From Streptomyces tubercidicus (GTDB taxonomy: Bacteria > Actinomycetota > Actinomycetes > Streptomycetales > Streptomycetaceae): a DNA stretch of 64,000 nucleotides. Position 1 is the stretch's first letter. Every line of letters begins with the position of its first letter. The position numbers and the translations under genes were made by a program. The stretch lies in NCBI RefSeq assembly GCF_027497495.1, contig NZ_CP114205.1, forward strand, positions 3,906,001 through 3,970,000, read 5' to 3'. Below the pieces are notes generated by a model. The model was not told where the DNA came from. It did no database searches and was given only the letters and a program-made list of their open reading frames with translations. Shown here piece by piece: positions 42,468-51,800 of this stretch.

Positions 42468-43061
42468 ATGAGCTTGAGACATGCCGTGCTGGGCCTGCTG
42501 GCCGAGTCCCCCGCGAGCGGCTACGACCTGATGAAGATGTTCAACGCCTCGCTCGCCAACGTCTGGCCGGCCACCCAGAGCCAGGTCTACGGCGAACTCA
42601 CCAAGCTCACGACCGCCGGCCTGGTCGAGGTCGCCGCCCACGGCCCCCGCGGCCGCAAGGAGTACGCGATCACGGGGGACGGCCTGGCGGAGCTGCGCCA
42701 CTGGCTGACCGACGTCGATCCCAGCGGCCCCCAGCGCCATGACGGCCTGCTGCGCGTCTTCTTCCTCGGCATCGTCACACCGCTCGAAGCACAGACCTTC
42801 CTGCTGCATCAGGCCGAGCGCGCCGCCCGTTACCGCACCACGCTCGAAGACCTCGACGAGACCGCCGACTGGGACGAGGAAATGATTTCGGTCTATGGGC
42901 GGATCGCGCTGGAGTACGGCCTGCGGATGTCGGCGACCCAGGAGGAATGGGCCCGTTGGGCAGCCGACGAGGTGACCAGCGCGAAGGCGCGAAAGGCCAG
43001 CGAACTCGCCCGCGAGCGGCACAAGGAGCGCACAGAGCAGGAGAAGCAGGAGGAGAAGTAG
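42468..43061 (+). CDS. PadR family transcriptional regulator
   Basis: 197 residues. PadR winged HTH: RHAVLGLLAESPASGYDLMK, then WPATQSQVYGELTKLTTAGL and the wing VEVAAHGPRGRKEYAIT. The C-terminal Vir_C-like helical domain (about 90-180) is typical of PadR subfamily 2 and provides dimerisation. The tail is Lys/Glu-rich (EQEKQEEK). The ATG is eight bases after the -10 and lacks a good ribosome-binding site, so the message is probably leaderless. Predicted to repress itself and the divergent membrane protein-carotenoid oxygenase operon, released by a phenolic or apocarotenoid-like ligand (inference). Confidence 0.88.
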   Translation: MSLRHAVLGLLAESPASGYDLMKMFNASLANVWPATQSQVYGELTKLTTAGLVEVAAHGPRGRKEYAITGDGLAELRHWLTDVDPSGPQRHDGLLRVFFLGIVTPLEAQTFLLHQAERAARYRTTLEDLDETADWDEEMISVYGRIALEYGLRMSATQEEWARWAADEVTSAKARKASELARERHKERTEQEKQEEK

Positions 43062-43095
43062 GAGGAGCAGGAGGAGGAGCAGGAGGAGCAGGACG
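43035..43095. repeat. GAGCAGGAG-type purine repeats spanning the padR 3' end
   Basis: Short repeats of AGGAGGAGC and GAGCAGGAG begin within the last codons of padR (Glu/Gln/Lys tail) and continue about 35 bases past the stop. They resemble slippage-prone sequence and contain many ribosome-binding-site-like GGAGG runs without a downstream gene on that strand. Confidence 0.55.
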
Positions 43096-43231
43096 CGGCG
43101 GCCCGGCCGGGCGCAGGGGAGTGCGGCACCGGCCGGCTGTCAGCCCCAGGCCCCATGTCCCAAGCTCCACCTGCCGGACCGGCCTGACCGACCGGACTGC
43201 TCGACACCGCCACCGGGCCGTTCGCCCCGGC

Positions 43232-43795
43232 TCAGAGCCCCGGCGCGCCCCACACCGGGAACCACCGCGTCAGATCCTTCTCGATCGTCAGATCGTCCGC
43301 GAGCATCGCCCGCACCTGCAGTTCGAGCGGGTTGTCGCGCTTCTCGCCGCCGTCCCGTTCCGGTGCGAAGGGGTAGAACGTGCCCCGCTTGTAGAGGTAG
43401 ACGAGCGCCAGCGACCGCTGCTGTTCGTCACGGAAGCCGACCAGCGAACACAGCAGCTGGGGGCCAAAACCTGCCTCCTCCAGGGACGTGTTGACCGCAT
43501 GCAGGTCGTTGACCAGGCCCGCCACGTCCTCCGGCGGATGCCGTACGAGCAGCCAGGTATAGCCGTACGCATCCCGGGTGAACTCCACGGTGCCGTCCAG
43601 CAGGGACCGTGCCTCCTCCTGAATACGGGAGAACGCCCCGCCCTCGACGCTCGCGAAGCACACCGACCCCACTCCGGTGGGCACGAAACCGGCCGCGGCC
43701 TCCAGGGTCACCGCCGCGGACGGCAGCGCGAAGAGCTGGTCGAGGTCGGGGCGGACCGGCTTGCTGCGGCCGAGGATGGCGTCCAGAAAACCCAT
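43232..43795 (-). CDS. pspAB: PspA-associated protein PspAB
   Basis: 187 residues. The start MGFLDAILGRSKPVRPDLDQ is the PspAB signature, followed by LFALPSAAVTLEAAAGFVPT, the central RDAYGYTWLLVRHPPEDVAGLVNDLH, and the aromatic C-terminus LTIEKDLTRWFPVWGAPGL. PspAB is associated with PspA and membrane-stress proteins in actinobacteria; its biochemical role is not known. It is co-directional with htpX, which it follows by 65 bases. No pspA gene is in the window. Confidence 0.85.
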   Translation of the reverse strand: MGFLDAILGRSKPVRPDLDQLFALPSAAVTLEAAAGFVPTGVGSVCFASVEGGAFSRIQEEARSLLDGTVEFTRDAYGYTWLLVRHPPEDVAGLVNDLHAVNTSLEEAGFGPQLLCSLVGFRDEQQRSLALVYLYKRGTFYPFAPERDGGEKRDNPLELQVRAMLADDLTIEKDLTRWFPVWGAPGL

Positions 43796-43860
43796 GTGCT
43801 GCTTACTCCTTGCTCGTCACGGCCGACCGGTCACCAGCGGGATCCCCTGCGCACCGTGCC

Positions 43861-44760
43861 TCACGCCCGCCCCAGCTCCGTCGAGATCCGGGCCAGCTGC
43901 TCCAGCCGCTGTTCCAGCGTCGGGTGCGAGGAGAGCAGCCTGCTGAAGCTCTCCTTGTTGAACGCGGGGGCGAAGTAGAAGGCGTTGAACGGCTGGGCCT
44001 TGCGCAGATCTTCGGTCGGGATCCGCGCCATCTGGCCGGTGACCTTGGTCAGCGCGGCGGCCAGTGCCGACGGCCGGCCGGTCAGCAGGGCGGCGGCCCG
44101 GTCGGCGGCCAGCTCGCGGTAACGGGACAGCAGCCGGGTCAGCAGGAAGCTGAGCGTGTAGATGACGGCGCTGACGGCGGTCACGATGAGCACGGCGATG
44201 GCCGTGTTCTGGTCCCGGCTGTCGCGGCCGATACCGCTCCACAGGGCGGCCCGGGTGATGATCCCGGCCAATACACCGAGGAACGAGGCGATGGTCATCA
44301 CGGCCACATCGCGGTGCGCGACATGCGAGAGCTCGTGGGCCAGCACCCCCTCCAGCTCCGCCGGCTCCAGCCGACGGAGCAGCCCCGTAGTGGCGCAGAC
44401 CAGCGAGTTCTTCTGACCGCGTCCGGTGGCGAAGGCGTTCGGCACATCCGACTCGGCGATCGCGACCCTCGGCTTGGGCATATCGGCCAGCGCACACAGC
44501 CGGTCGACGGCGCCGTGCAGTTCGGGCGCCTGCTCCGGGGTGACCTCGCGCGCGCCCATGCTGAATGCCGCGATCCGGTCGCTGAACCAGAACTGCGCGA
44601 CGAACAGGGCACCGGCGATCACCAGCACCACCACCCAGGCGCCCTTGAGCAGCACCACCAGCACGCCGACGACCACGACGTACAGCAACCCGATGAGGAA
44701 CATCGTCGTGACCATGCGCGAGGTCAGCCCGCGGTCCGGGGCGAATCGGGTCTGTGCCAT
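43861..44760 (-). CDS. htpX: M48 zinc metalloprotease HtpX
   Basis: 299 residues. Two N-terminal membrane helices (about 17-56) precede the protease domain, whose zinc motif is AHELSH (His142, Glu143, His146) with the third ligand Glu216 in SRYRELAAD. Two further hydrophobic segments (about 152-172 and 185-210) lie between. HtpX cleaves damaged membrane proteins. The family motif PNAFATGRGQKNSLVCATTGLL is intact. GGAGG is three bases from the ATG. The pair with pspAB points to envelope-stress response. Confidence 0.93.
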   Translation of the reverse strand: MAQTRFAPDRGLTSRMVTTMFLIGLLYVVVVGVLVVLLKGAWVVVLVIAGALFVAQFWFSDRIAAFSMGAREVTPEQAPELHGAVDRLCALADMPKPRVAIAESDVPNAFATGRGQKNSLVCATTGLLRRLEPAELEGVLAHELSHVAHRDVAVMTIASFLGVLAGIITRAALWSGIGRDSRDQNTAIAVLIVTAVSAVIYTLSFLLTRLLSRYRELAADRAAALLTGRPSALAAALTKVTGQMARIPTEDLRKAQPFNAFYFAPAFNKESFSRLLSSHPTLEQRLEQLARISTELGRA

Positions 44761-45015
44761 GGCTCCTCCACAAACGCCGCACTTCGCGCAGTGCGCCGAC
44801 CCGCCCGCGCGCCGTCTTTCCACCGCGCGCCGCGTGCCGCCCACTGCGCCACTGTCCCGATTCTCCCTCTTCTGGGCTATATGCGGGGTAAAGCCCAGGC
44901 CAGGGGATGGTCGGGCGGGTCGGCGTACGGGAGCGGAGGGCCATACGGAGGCAGTGGGCCCCACGGAAGCCGCGGGGCCCACCTGCCCCTTAGGGAGCGC
45001 CGGGACGGCCCTCGT

Positions 45016-45915
45016 CTACCGGGCAGCCAGTTGCGCCATCCCCTCCGTCGCGATCCGCTCGAAGACCGCGAGATCGGCCTCGAAGAGCGAATCGGCGATC
45101 GGCCAGTGGAGGACCAGTTCATCGATGCCCAGCTCGGCGTGGTGGCCGGCGAAGTCGACAAAAGCGTCCACGGAGTCCAGCGGACGGTCCGGGGTGAAGC
45201 CGGTCAGCATGATCTTCTGCAGTTCGGCGACCTCGCGGCCCTGGTTGGCGCAGGCCTTCCCCAGCCGCTCGCACTGGCCGCGGATCGCCGCAAGCGACTC
45301 GGCCGGTGTGCCGCCCCCGTTGGACACCTTGGGATCACCGGTCGTCACCCATGCCTGGCCGTACCGGGCGGCCAGCTCCAACCCGCGCGGGCCGGTGGCC
45401 GCCACCGCGAACGGCAGCCGCGGCCGCTGCACACATCCGGGAATGTTGCGCACCTCGTGCGCGGAGTAGTGGGCGCCCTCATAGGAGACGACGTCCTCGC
45501 TCAGCAGCCGGTCCAGCAGCGAGACGAACTCGGCGAAGTGGTCGGCCCGTTCGCGCGGCGCCCAGGGCTCCTGCCCAAGGGCGGTGGCGTCGAAGCCATT
45601 GCCGCCGGCACCGATGCCGAGGGTGATCCGGCCGTCGCTGATGTCGTCGAGCGAGATCAGTTCCTTGGCGAGGGTGACCGGGTGCCGGAAGTTCGGTGAG
45701 GTGACGAGGGTGCCGAGCCGCATCCGGGAGGTCACACCCGCCGCCGCGGTCAGCGTCGGTACGGCGCCGAACCAGGTCTGGTCACGGAAGCTCCGCCACG
45801 AGAGGTGGTCGTAGGTGTACGCAGCGTGGAAGCCCAGCTCCTCGGCGCGCTGCCACACCTCCCGCCCGCCTTCGGACCAGCGGCGGACGGGGAGTATCAG
45901 GGTGCTCAGTCGCAT
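45016..45915 (-). CDS. LLM class (luciferase-like) flavin/F420-dependent oxidoreductase
   Basis: 299 residues with a TIM-barrel luciferase-like fold. Signatures include RAEELGFHAAYTYDHLSW, RLGTLVTSPNFRHPVTLAKE, ISLDDISDGRITLGIGAGGN and PFAVAATGPRGLELAARYGQ. The family uses FMNH2 or F420H2; the sequence alone does not settle the cofactor. It starts at ATG and is divergent from the HAD gene at 46071, with 155 bases between them. The substrate is unknown. Confidence 0.87.
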   Translation of the reverse strand: MRLSTLILPVRRWSEGGREVWQRAEELGFHAAYTYDHLSWRSFRDQTWFGAVPTLTAAAGVTSRMRLGTLVTSPNFRHPVTLAKELISLDDISDGRITLGIGAGGNGFDATALGQEPWAPRERADHFAEFVSLLDRLLSEDVVSYEGAHYSAHEVRNIPGCVQRPRLPFAVAATGPRGLELAARYGQAWVTTGDPKVSNGGGTPAESLAAIRGQCERLGKACANQGREVAELQKIMLTGFTPDRPLDSVDAFVDFAGHHAELGIDELVLHWPIADSLFEADLAVFERIATEGMAQLAAR

Positions 45916-46070
45916 GCTCCGAGCCTACGGCCGTCCTATGGACCGGATGATTCCCCTCGGTCCTCCGGGAGGTCCGCCCACCTGCTCCTACGCCCTCGGC
46001 CCGGCGGCACGCGGGCTCATGCGCGCAACCCACCGCACGCCTGTGCACGGCGGTACGGGAAGATGGCCCC

Positions 46071-47000
46071 GTGACTGATGCCTCCGCCCCACCGTCCCGG
46101 GCGCCCGAAACGGCCGTTGTGCCCCGGCTCATCGCCACCGATCTCGACGGCACACTGCTGCACGACGACAAGACGGTCTCCGACCGCACGATCGCCGCGC
46201 TCGCCGCCGCGGAGCGGGCCGGTCTTGAGGTGTTCTTCGTCACCGGACGCCCGGCGCGCTGGATGGGCGTGGTCAGTGACCATGTGCACGGTCACGGCCT
46301 GGCGATCTGCGCCAACGGGGCGGCCGTCGTGGACCTGCACCGCGGCGGCCGGATCGTCGAGGTCAGCCCCCTGGAGCGGACCGCCGCCCGGCAGGTCGTG
46401 GACGCGCTGCGGAGCGCCGCGCCCGGTACCTCATTCGCGGTCGAGCGCACCGGCGGCATCCACTACGAGCCGCAGTACCCGCCCCTGCTCCTCGACCCGG
46501 CCGCGGTCGTCGCACCGGCGGAGAAGCTGCTCGCCGACGACTTCGTCCCGCCGCTGGGCCCGGAGGACACCGAGCCGGACGGCCCGGACGGCGGCACCGA
46601 CCGCCCCGCCTTCCCCGACCAGCCCGTGATCAAGCTGCTCGCGCACCACCCCGAGCTGGACCCCGACGCCTTCCTGGCCCTGGCCCGTACGGCGGCCGGC
46701 GATCTCGCGACCTTCACCCGGTCCAGCCCCACCGCCCTCCTGGAGATCAGCGGACCCGGCGTGAGCAAGGCCGGCACCCTCGCCCGCTGCTGTGCGGAGC
46801 GCGGTATCGCGCCGGAGGAGGTCGTCGCCTTCGGGGACATGCCCAACGACATAGCGATGCTGTCCTGGGCCGGCACCTCGTACGCCATGGCCAACGCGCA
46901 CCCGGAGGTACTGGCCGCCACGACGCGCCGTACGGCGTCCAACAACGACGACGGTGTCGCGGCGGTCATCGAGCGGATCTTGCAGGACGGTTACCTCTAA
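46071..47000 (+). CDS. HAD superfamily hydrolase, Cof type
   Basis: 309 residues. Motif I is RLIATDLDGTLLHDDKT, motif II is FFVTGRPARWMG, and the C-terminal motif is VSKAGTLARCCAERG ... AFGDMPNDIAMLSWAG with the metal-binding Asp pair. A C2B cap with a Pro/Asp/Gly-rich insertion (GPEDTEPDGPDGGTDRP) lies in the middle. It resembles the HAD gene at 20167, so the window has two Cof paralogues. The start GTG has no strong ribosome-binding site. It converges with the sensor kinase gene. Confidence 0.9.
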   Translation: MTDASAPPSRAPETAVVPRLIATDLDGTLLHDDKTVSDRTIAALAAAERAGLEVFFVTGRPARWMGVVSDHVHGHGLAICANGAAVVDLHRGGRIVEVSPLERTAARQVVDALRSAAPGTSFAVERTGGIHYEPQYPPLLLDPAAVVAPAEKLLADDFVPPLGPEDTEPDGPDGGTDRPAFPDQPVIKLLAHHPELDPDAFLALARTAAGDLATFTRSSPTALLEISGPGVSKAGTLARCCAERGIAPEEVVAFGDMPNDIAMLSWAGTSYAMANAHPEVLAATTRRTASNNDDGVAAVIERILQDGYL

Positions 47001-47061
47001 GGGCCCTCCTGGGGCTCCTTCGGAAACGGCCCGCGTCCCGTCGCCCCCGCCCCGTGCCCTC

Positions 47062-48819
47062 TCACAACGGCGCCTCCCACCGCACCGTGGTGCCCGTACC
47101 GCCGTCGCCCAGCCCCGGGCCGTACGTGCTGGAGCCGCCCAGCGATTCGGCCCGGTTGGCGAGGTTCTTGAGGCCGCTGCGGCGGCCGCTGTCCGGGATG
47201 CCGATGCCGTCGTCGGCGACGGTAAGACGGACGCCGTCGGTACCGTCCGGGAGCCGGATCGTGGCGTCGACGACGACCTCGATCCTGGATGCCTGGGAGT
47301 GCCGGAAGGCGTTCGACAGCGCCTCCCGCAGCGCGGCGATCAGGTTCTTGCCGGTCAGCTCGCCGACCCGGGAGTCCACCGCGCCGATGAAACCGGCCGA
47401 CGGCTGGAAGCCGAGCGGTACGGCGGCGGTGCCGATCTCGCGCAGGACCCGGGTCCGCAGCCCGGACGGCGCCTCGGCCGGGCCCTGTTGGAGGGCGAAG
47501 ATCGCGGTGCGGATCTCCTGGATGGTCACATCCAGCTCGTCGACGGCCTTGCCGACGCCGTGGGCCACCTCCGGCACGATGGTCCTGCGCTGTGCGCTCT
47601 CCAGGATCATGCCCGTCGCGAACAGCCGTTGGATGACGAGATCGTGCAGGTCACGGGCGATCCGGTCGCGGTCCTCGTAGACGGCGAGCCGCTCGCGGTC
47701 GCGCTGGGCGTCGGCCAGCACCAGCGCCAGCGCGGCCTGTGCCGCGAACTGGGTGGCCAGCGTCCGCTCCGCGGCGGTGAACGGGCGGGCGCCCCGGGCC
47801 CGCGGTGTCGAGAGGGTGCCCAGCACCCGGCCGCCGCTCTTGAGCGGCAGCATCATGCTGGGGCCGAAGCGCTGCGCGACATCGGTGACCATGCGCGGAT
47901 CGGTGGCTGAATCGTCCACGAACACCGGCTCCCCGGCGAGGAGTTGTTCCACCACCGGGCTGTCGTTCGGAATCTGCGTCCCCATGATCCCGGCGGGCTC
48001 GTCCGCCGACACAGCGACGATCTCCAGACCGCCCGCCTCGTCGGGCAGCAGCACGATGCCGGCCGCCGAGTCCGCCAGCTTCCGGGCCTGTTCGGCCACC
48101 ACCGCGAGCGCATCGTCCACATCACTGCCGGCGAGGAGTTCGGTGGTCACCGCCACGGAGCCGTCGATCCACCGCTCCCGCTGCCGGGTCGCCGCATGCA
48201 GCCGGGCGTTGCCGATCGCGATACCGGCCTCGGTGGCCAGCACCCGCACCATGTGCAGATCCTCCTCGCTGAACACCCCGCCGTCGCGCTTCTCGGTCAG
48301 ATAGAGGTTGCCGAAGATGTCGCCCTGGACCCGGATCGGCACCCCCAGGAACGTCCGCATCGGCGGATGCCCCGGCGGGAAACCGGCCGAGCGGGCGTCC
48401 TGCGTGAGGTCGTCGAGGCGCAGCGGCTTGGGATCGTGGATGAGCGCACCCAGGAGCCCTTTGTGGCCGTCGGGCAGCGCGCCGATCCGCTCGTGCTGCC
48501 GCGGGGTCACGCCGTACGTCACGAAGTCCGACAGCCCCTCGCGGGCCTCGTCGATGATCCCGATCGCGGCATAGCGGGCGTCGGCGAGCTCGGCGGCGGT
48601 CTCCACGATCCGGTCGAGCGTGACGTGCAGTTCCAGCCCCGCACCGACCGTGCGCATCGCTTCCAGCAGCTGCGGCACCCGGGCGGTCAGCTCGGACGAC
48701 AGGCCCCGCAGGCTGCGGGTCGCCTCGGTGGCGGCGTCCATGGGGTCGCGGGCCGGCCCCGGGCCACCGCTCCCGAGGTCCCCGGGGTCTGAGGGTGGTG
48801 GTCCTGCGGTGGCTGCCAT
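47062..48819 (-). CDS. DosS/DevS-like sensor histidine kinase (GAF-GAF-HisKA_3)
   Basis: 585 residues. GAF A spans about 62-205 and contains PPGHPPMRTFLGVPIRV with His151, which aligns by context with the haem-ligating His149 of mycobacterial DosS. GAF B spans about 220-370. The HisKA_3 box is DRDRIARDLHDLVIQRLF with phosphorylatable His392, and the HATPase domain has REALSNAFRHSQA, VADDGIGIP and RSGLKNLANRAES. So it is likely a haem or redox sensor of oxygen/NO. No response regulator is next to it, so it is an orphan kinase here. It lies just downstream of the cyd genes. TAGGCT six bases before the ATG suggests a leaderless message. Confidence 0.88.
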   Translation of the reverse strand: MAATAGPPPSDPGDLGSGGPGPARDPMDAATEATRSLRGLSSELTARVPQLLEAMRTVGAGLELHVTLDRIVETAAELADARYAAIGIIDEAREGLSDFVTYGVTPRQHERIGALPDGHKGLLGALIHDPKPLRLDDLTQDARSAGFPPGHPPMRTFLGVPIRVQGDIFGNLYLTEKRDGGVFSEEDLHMVRVLATEAGIAIGNARLHAATRQRERWIDGSVAVTTELLAGSDVDDALAVVAEQARKLADSAAGIVLLPDEAGGLEIVAVSADEPAGIMGTQIPNDSPVVEQLLAGEPVFVDDSATDPRMVTDVAQRFGPSMMLPLKSGGRVLGTLSTPRARGARPFTAAERTLATQFAAQAALALVLADAQRDRERLAVYEDRDRIARDLHDLVIQRLFATGMILESAQRRTIVPEVAHGVGKAVDELDVTIQEIRTAIFALQQGPAEAPSGLRTRVLREIGTAAVPLGFQPSAGFIGAVDSRVGELTGKNLIAALREALSNAFRHSQASRIEVVVDATIRLPDGTDGVRLTVADDGIGIPDSGRRSGLKNLANRAESLGGSSTYGPGLGDGGTGTTVRWEAPL

Positions 48820-48891
48820 GCCATGAGCCTAATAAGGGCTGTTTTCCGGGGAAAGTCCAGTTTTGCGGGACGGTCACCGGCAGGCTCCGTG

Positions 48892-51800
48892 CTACCCCAC
48901 CGGCTGGGCCTCGCCGTATGCCGCGTCCACCGCCCGCTCGCGCTCCAGCATCCGCCGGAACGGGCCGTCGGCCGCGGCCAGCTCCGCGTATGTGCCGCGC
49001 TGCACGGCCCGGCCGCTGTCCAGGACCAGCACCTCGTCGACCGCGTCGAGGCCGGTGAGCCGGTGGGTGATCAGGACCGTCGTACGGCCCTCGGTCGCGG
49101 TCAGCAGATCGGCGGTCAGCGCGTCGGCGGTGGCCAGATCCAGATGCTCGGCGGGCTCGTCCAGGACGAGCACCGGGAAGTCCGCGAGCAGCACACGGGC
49201 CAGGGCCAGCCGCTGCCGCTGGCCACCGGACAGCCGAGCGCCGCGCTCCCCGATCATGGTGTCCAGTCCGGCGGGCAGCCCTTGCACCCAGTCCGCGAGC
49301 CGTGCCCGGCCGAGCGCGTCCCAGAGATCCTGGTCGTCCGCGACGCCCCGCCGGTCGGGGCGGGCGAGCCGGAGGTTCTCCCGCAGCGAGCTGTCGAAGA
49401 GGTGCGCGTCCTGCGCACACAGCCCCACCAGCCGCCGCACCGCGTCACCGGCCATCTCCCGGGCGGCCGTACCGCCCAGCGTGTAGCTGCCCGACTCCTC
49501 GTCCAGGAAGCGCAGCAGCACCTGCGCCAGCGTGGTCTTCCCGGAGCCCGACGCGCCCACGACGGCGAGCCGGTGCCCGGCCGTCAGCGTGAAGCCGACG
49601 CCGTCCAGGGCCGGCCGGTCCTGGCCCGGGTGGCGCGCGGTCAGCTCGCGTACGGCCAGCGGGAACGGCGTCTCGGGAGCGGCGGCCGGGGCGGCGGGCT
49701 CGGAGACCGGGGCCGGAGCGTCCAGCACCTCGAAGATCCGCTCGGCGGCGTGCCGGGTGCGTCGCCGGTACTGCACGGCGAGCGGCAGCCCCGCCACCGC
49801 CTCGAACGCGGCCAGCGGAGTCAGCACGACGACCGCCAGCGCCACCCCCGACAGCCGGCCCGCCTGCACGGCCTGAACCCCGGCCACCGCCGATGCCGCG
49901 ACCGTCAGCCCGCACAGCAGCGCCGACAGCCCGGCGCCGATCCCGGCCACGGCGGCCGAGCGGGAGGCGATCCGGGTCAGGTCCCGGTCCGCGCTCCGCA
50001 CCGATTCCGTACGGGCCCCCAGGGCTCCGGCCACCGTCAACTCGGCGGTACCGGTGAGCACATCGACGACCCGGGTGGCGAGCCGTCCGCGGGCCGGTGC
50101 CAGCCGGCGCTCCGCACGGCGGGCCAGCGCACCGGAGAGCACCGGCACCCCCACCCCCGTGAGCAGCAGCCCACCGGCGAGGATCGCGCCCGCCTCCGGC
50201 AACAGCCAGCCGGTGAAGCCGACCGCACCGGCGCCGACCAGCAGCGCCGCACCGACGGGCAGCAGCCAGCGCAGAAAGTAGTCCTGCACCGCGTCGACAT
50301 CGGCCACCAGCCGCGACAGCAGATCGCCACGGCTGCGCTCCCGGAGCCCGGCCGGTGCCAGCCGCTCCAGTCGCTGGAAGACGGTGACGCGTACCTCGGC
50401 GAGCATCCGGAACACCGCGTCGTGCGCGACCAGCCGCTCGGCGTACCGGAAGACCGCGCGCCCGATGCCGAACGCCCTGGTCGCGGTCACCGCCACCATC
50501 AGATACAGCACCGGCGGCTGCTGCGCCGCGCGCGAGATCAGCCAGCCGGAAGTCGCCATCAGGCCCACCGCGCTGCCCAGCGCGAGGCTCCCGAGCAGCA
50601 GCGCCAGCGCGAACCGCGCCCGGTGGACACGGGCCAGCCGCCGCAGCCGGGTGAGCGCCGCACCGCGGGCGGTACCGGGCTCGGGGTCCGCACACAAGGC
50701 CCCGGCGGATCCGTCGTTCCCGGGAACCGAGTCCTCGGACGACTCCGGTCGCACCGCCGCCGACGCGTCCGCCCCGGCCCGCCGCACCGCACCCGGCACG
50801 GCCCCGGTCGGCGGCCCCGGCGGGTCCGGCAGCCGCACCACCCGGTCCGCCGCCGCCAGCAGCGCCGGACGGTGGACGACGAGCAGGACGGTACGGCCGA
50901 CCGCGAGCCGGCGGACGGCGGACACGATCGCCTCCTCGGTGGCGCCGTCCAGGTTCGCGGTGGGCTCGTCCAGGAGCAGGATCGGGCGGTCGGCGAGGAA
51001 GGCACGGGCGAGCGCGAGGCGCTGACGCTGGCCGGCGGAGAGCCCGGCACCGGACTCGCCGAGCCGGGTCGCCATACCGTCCGGGAGCGCGTCGACGAAG
51101 TCCAGCGCGCCCGCGTCCCCCAGGGCGGAGCGCACCGCGGCGTCGTCCGCGTCCGGCCGCGCCAGCCGGACGTTCTCGGCGATGGTGCCGGCGAACAGAT
51201 GCGGGTGCTGCGGCACCCAGGCGATCCGCTGCCGCCAGCTTTCGGGGGAGAGGGACGCGATATCGCGGCCGTCGGCCAGCGCCCGGCCCTCGGACGGTTC
51301 GGTGAAGCCGAGCAGCACGCTCAGCAGGGTGGACTTTCCGGCGCCGGAGGGCCCGACCAGCGCGACGGTCTCGCCGGGCCGGACCTCGAACGAGGTCGCG
51401 GGGAGCGAGTCGGTGGACCGTCCCGGGTGGCGGACCACCAGGTCCTCGACGGCCAGCGCGGTGCCCTGGGGCGCGGGGTCGGTGCCGGGCGTGCGCAGCG
51501 GGGTCTCCAGGACGGCGAAGATCTCCTCCGCGGCCGAGAGCCCCTCGGCCGCGGCGTGGTACTGCGCACCGACCTGCCGCAGCGGCAGATACGCCTCGGG
51601 TGCCAGCACCAGCACCATCAGGCCGGTGTAGAGGTCGAGTTCACCGTGCACCAGCCGCATTCCGATACCGACCGCGACCAGTGCGACGGAGATGGTGGCG
51701 AGGAGTTCGAGCGCGAAGGAGGAGAGAAAGGCGATCCGCAGGGTGCGCAGCGTCGCCCGGCGGTACTCCCCAGTGATGGACCGGATGGCGGCGGCCTGGG

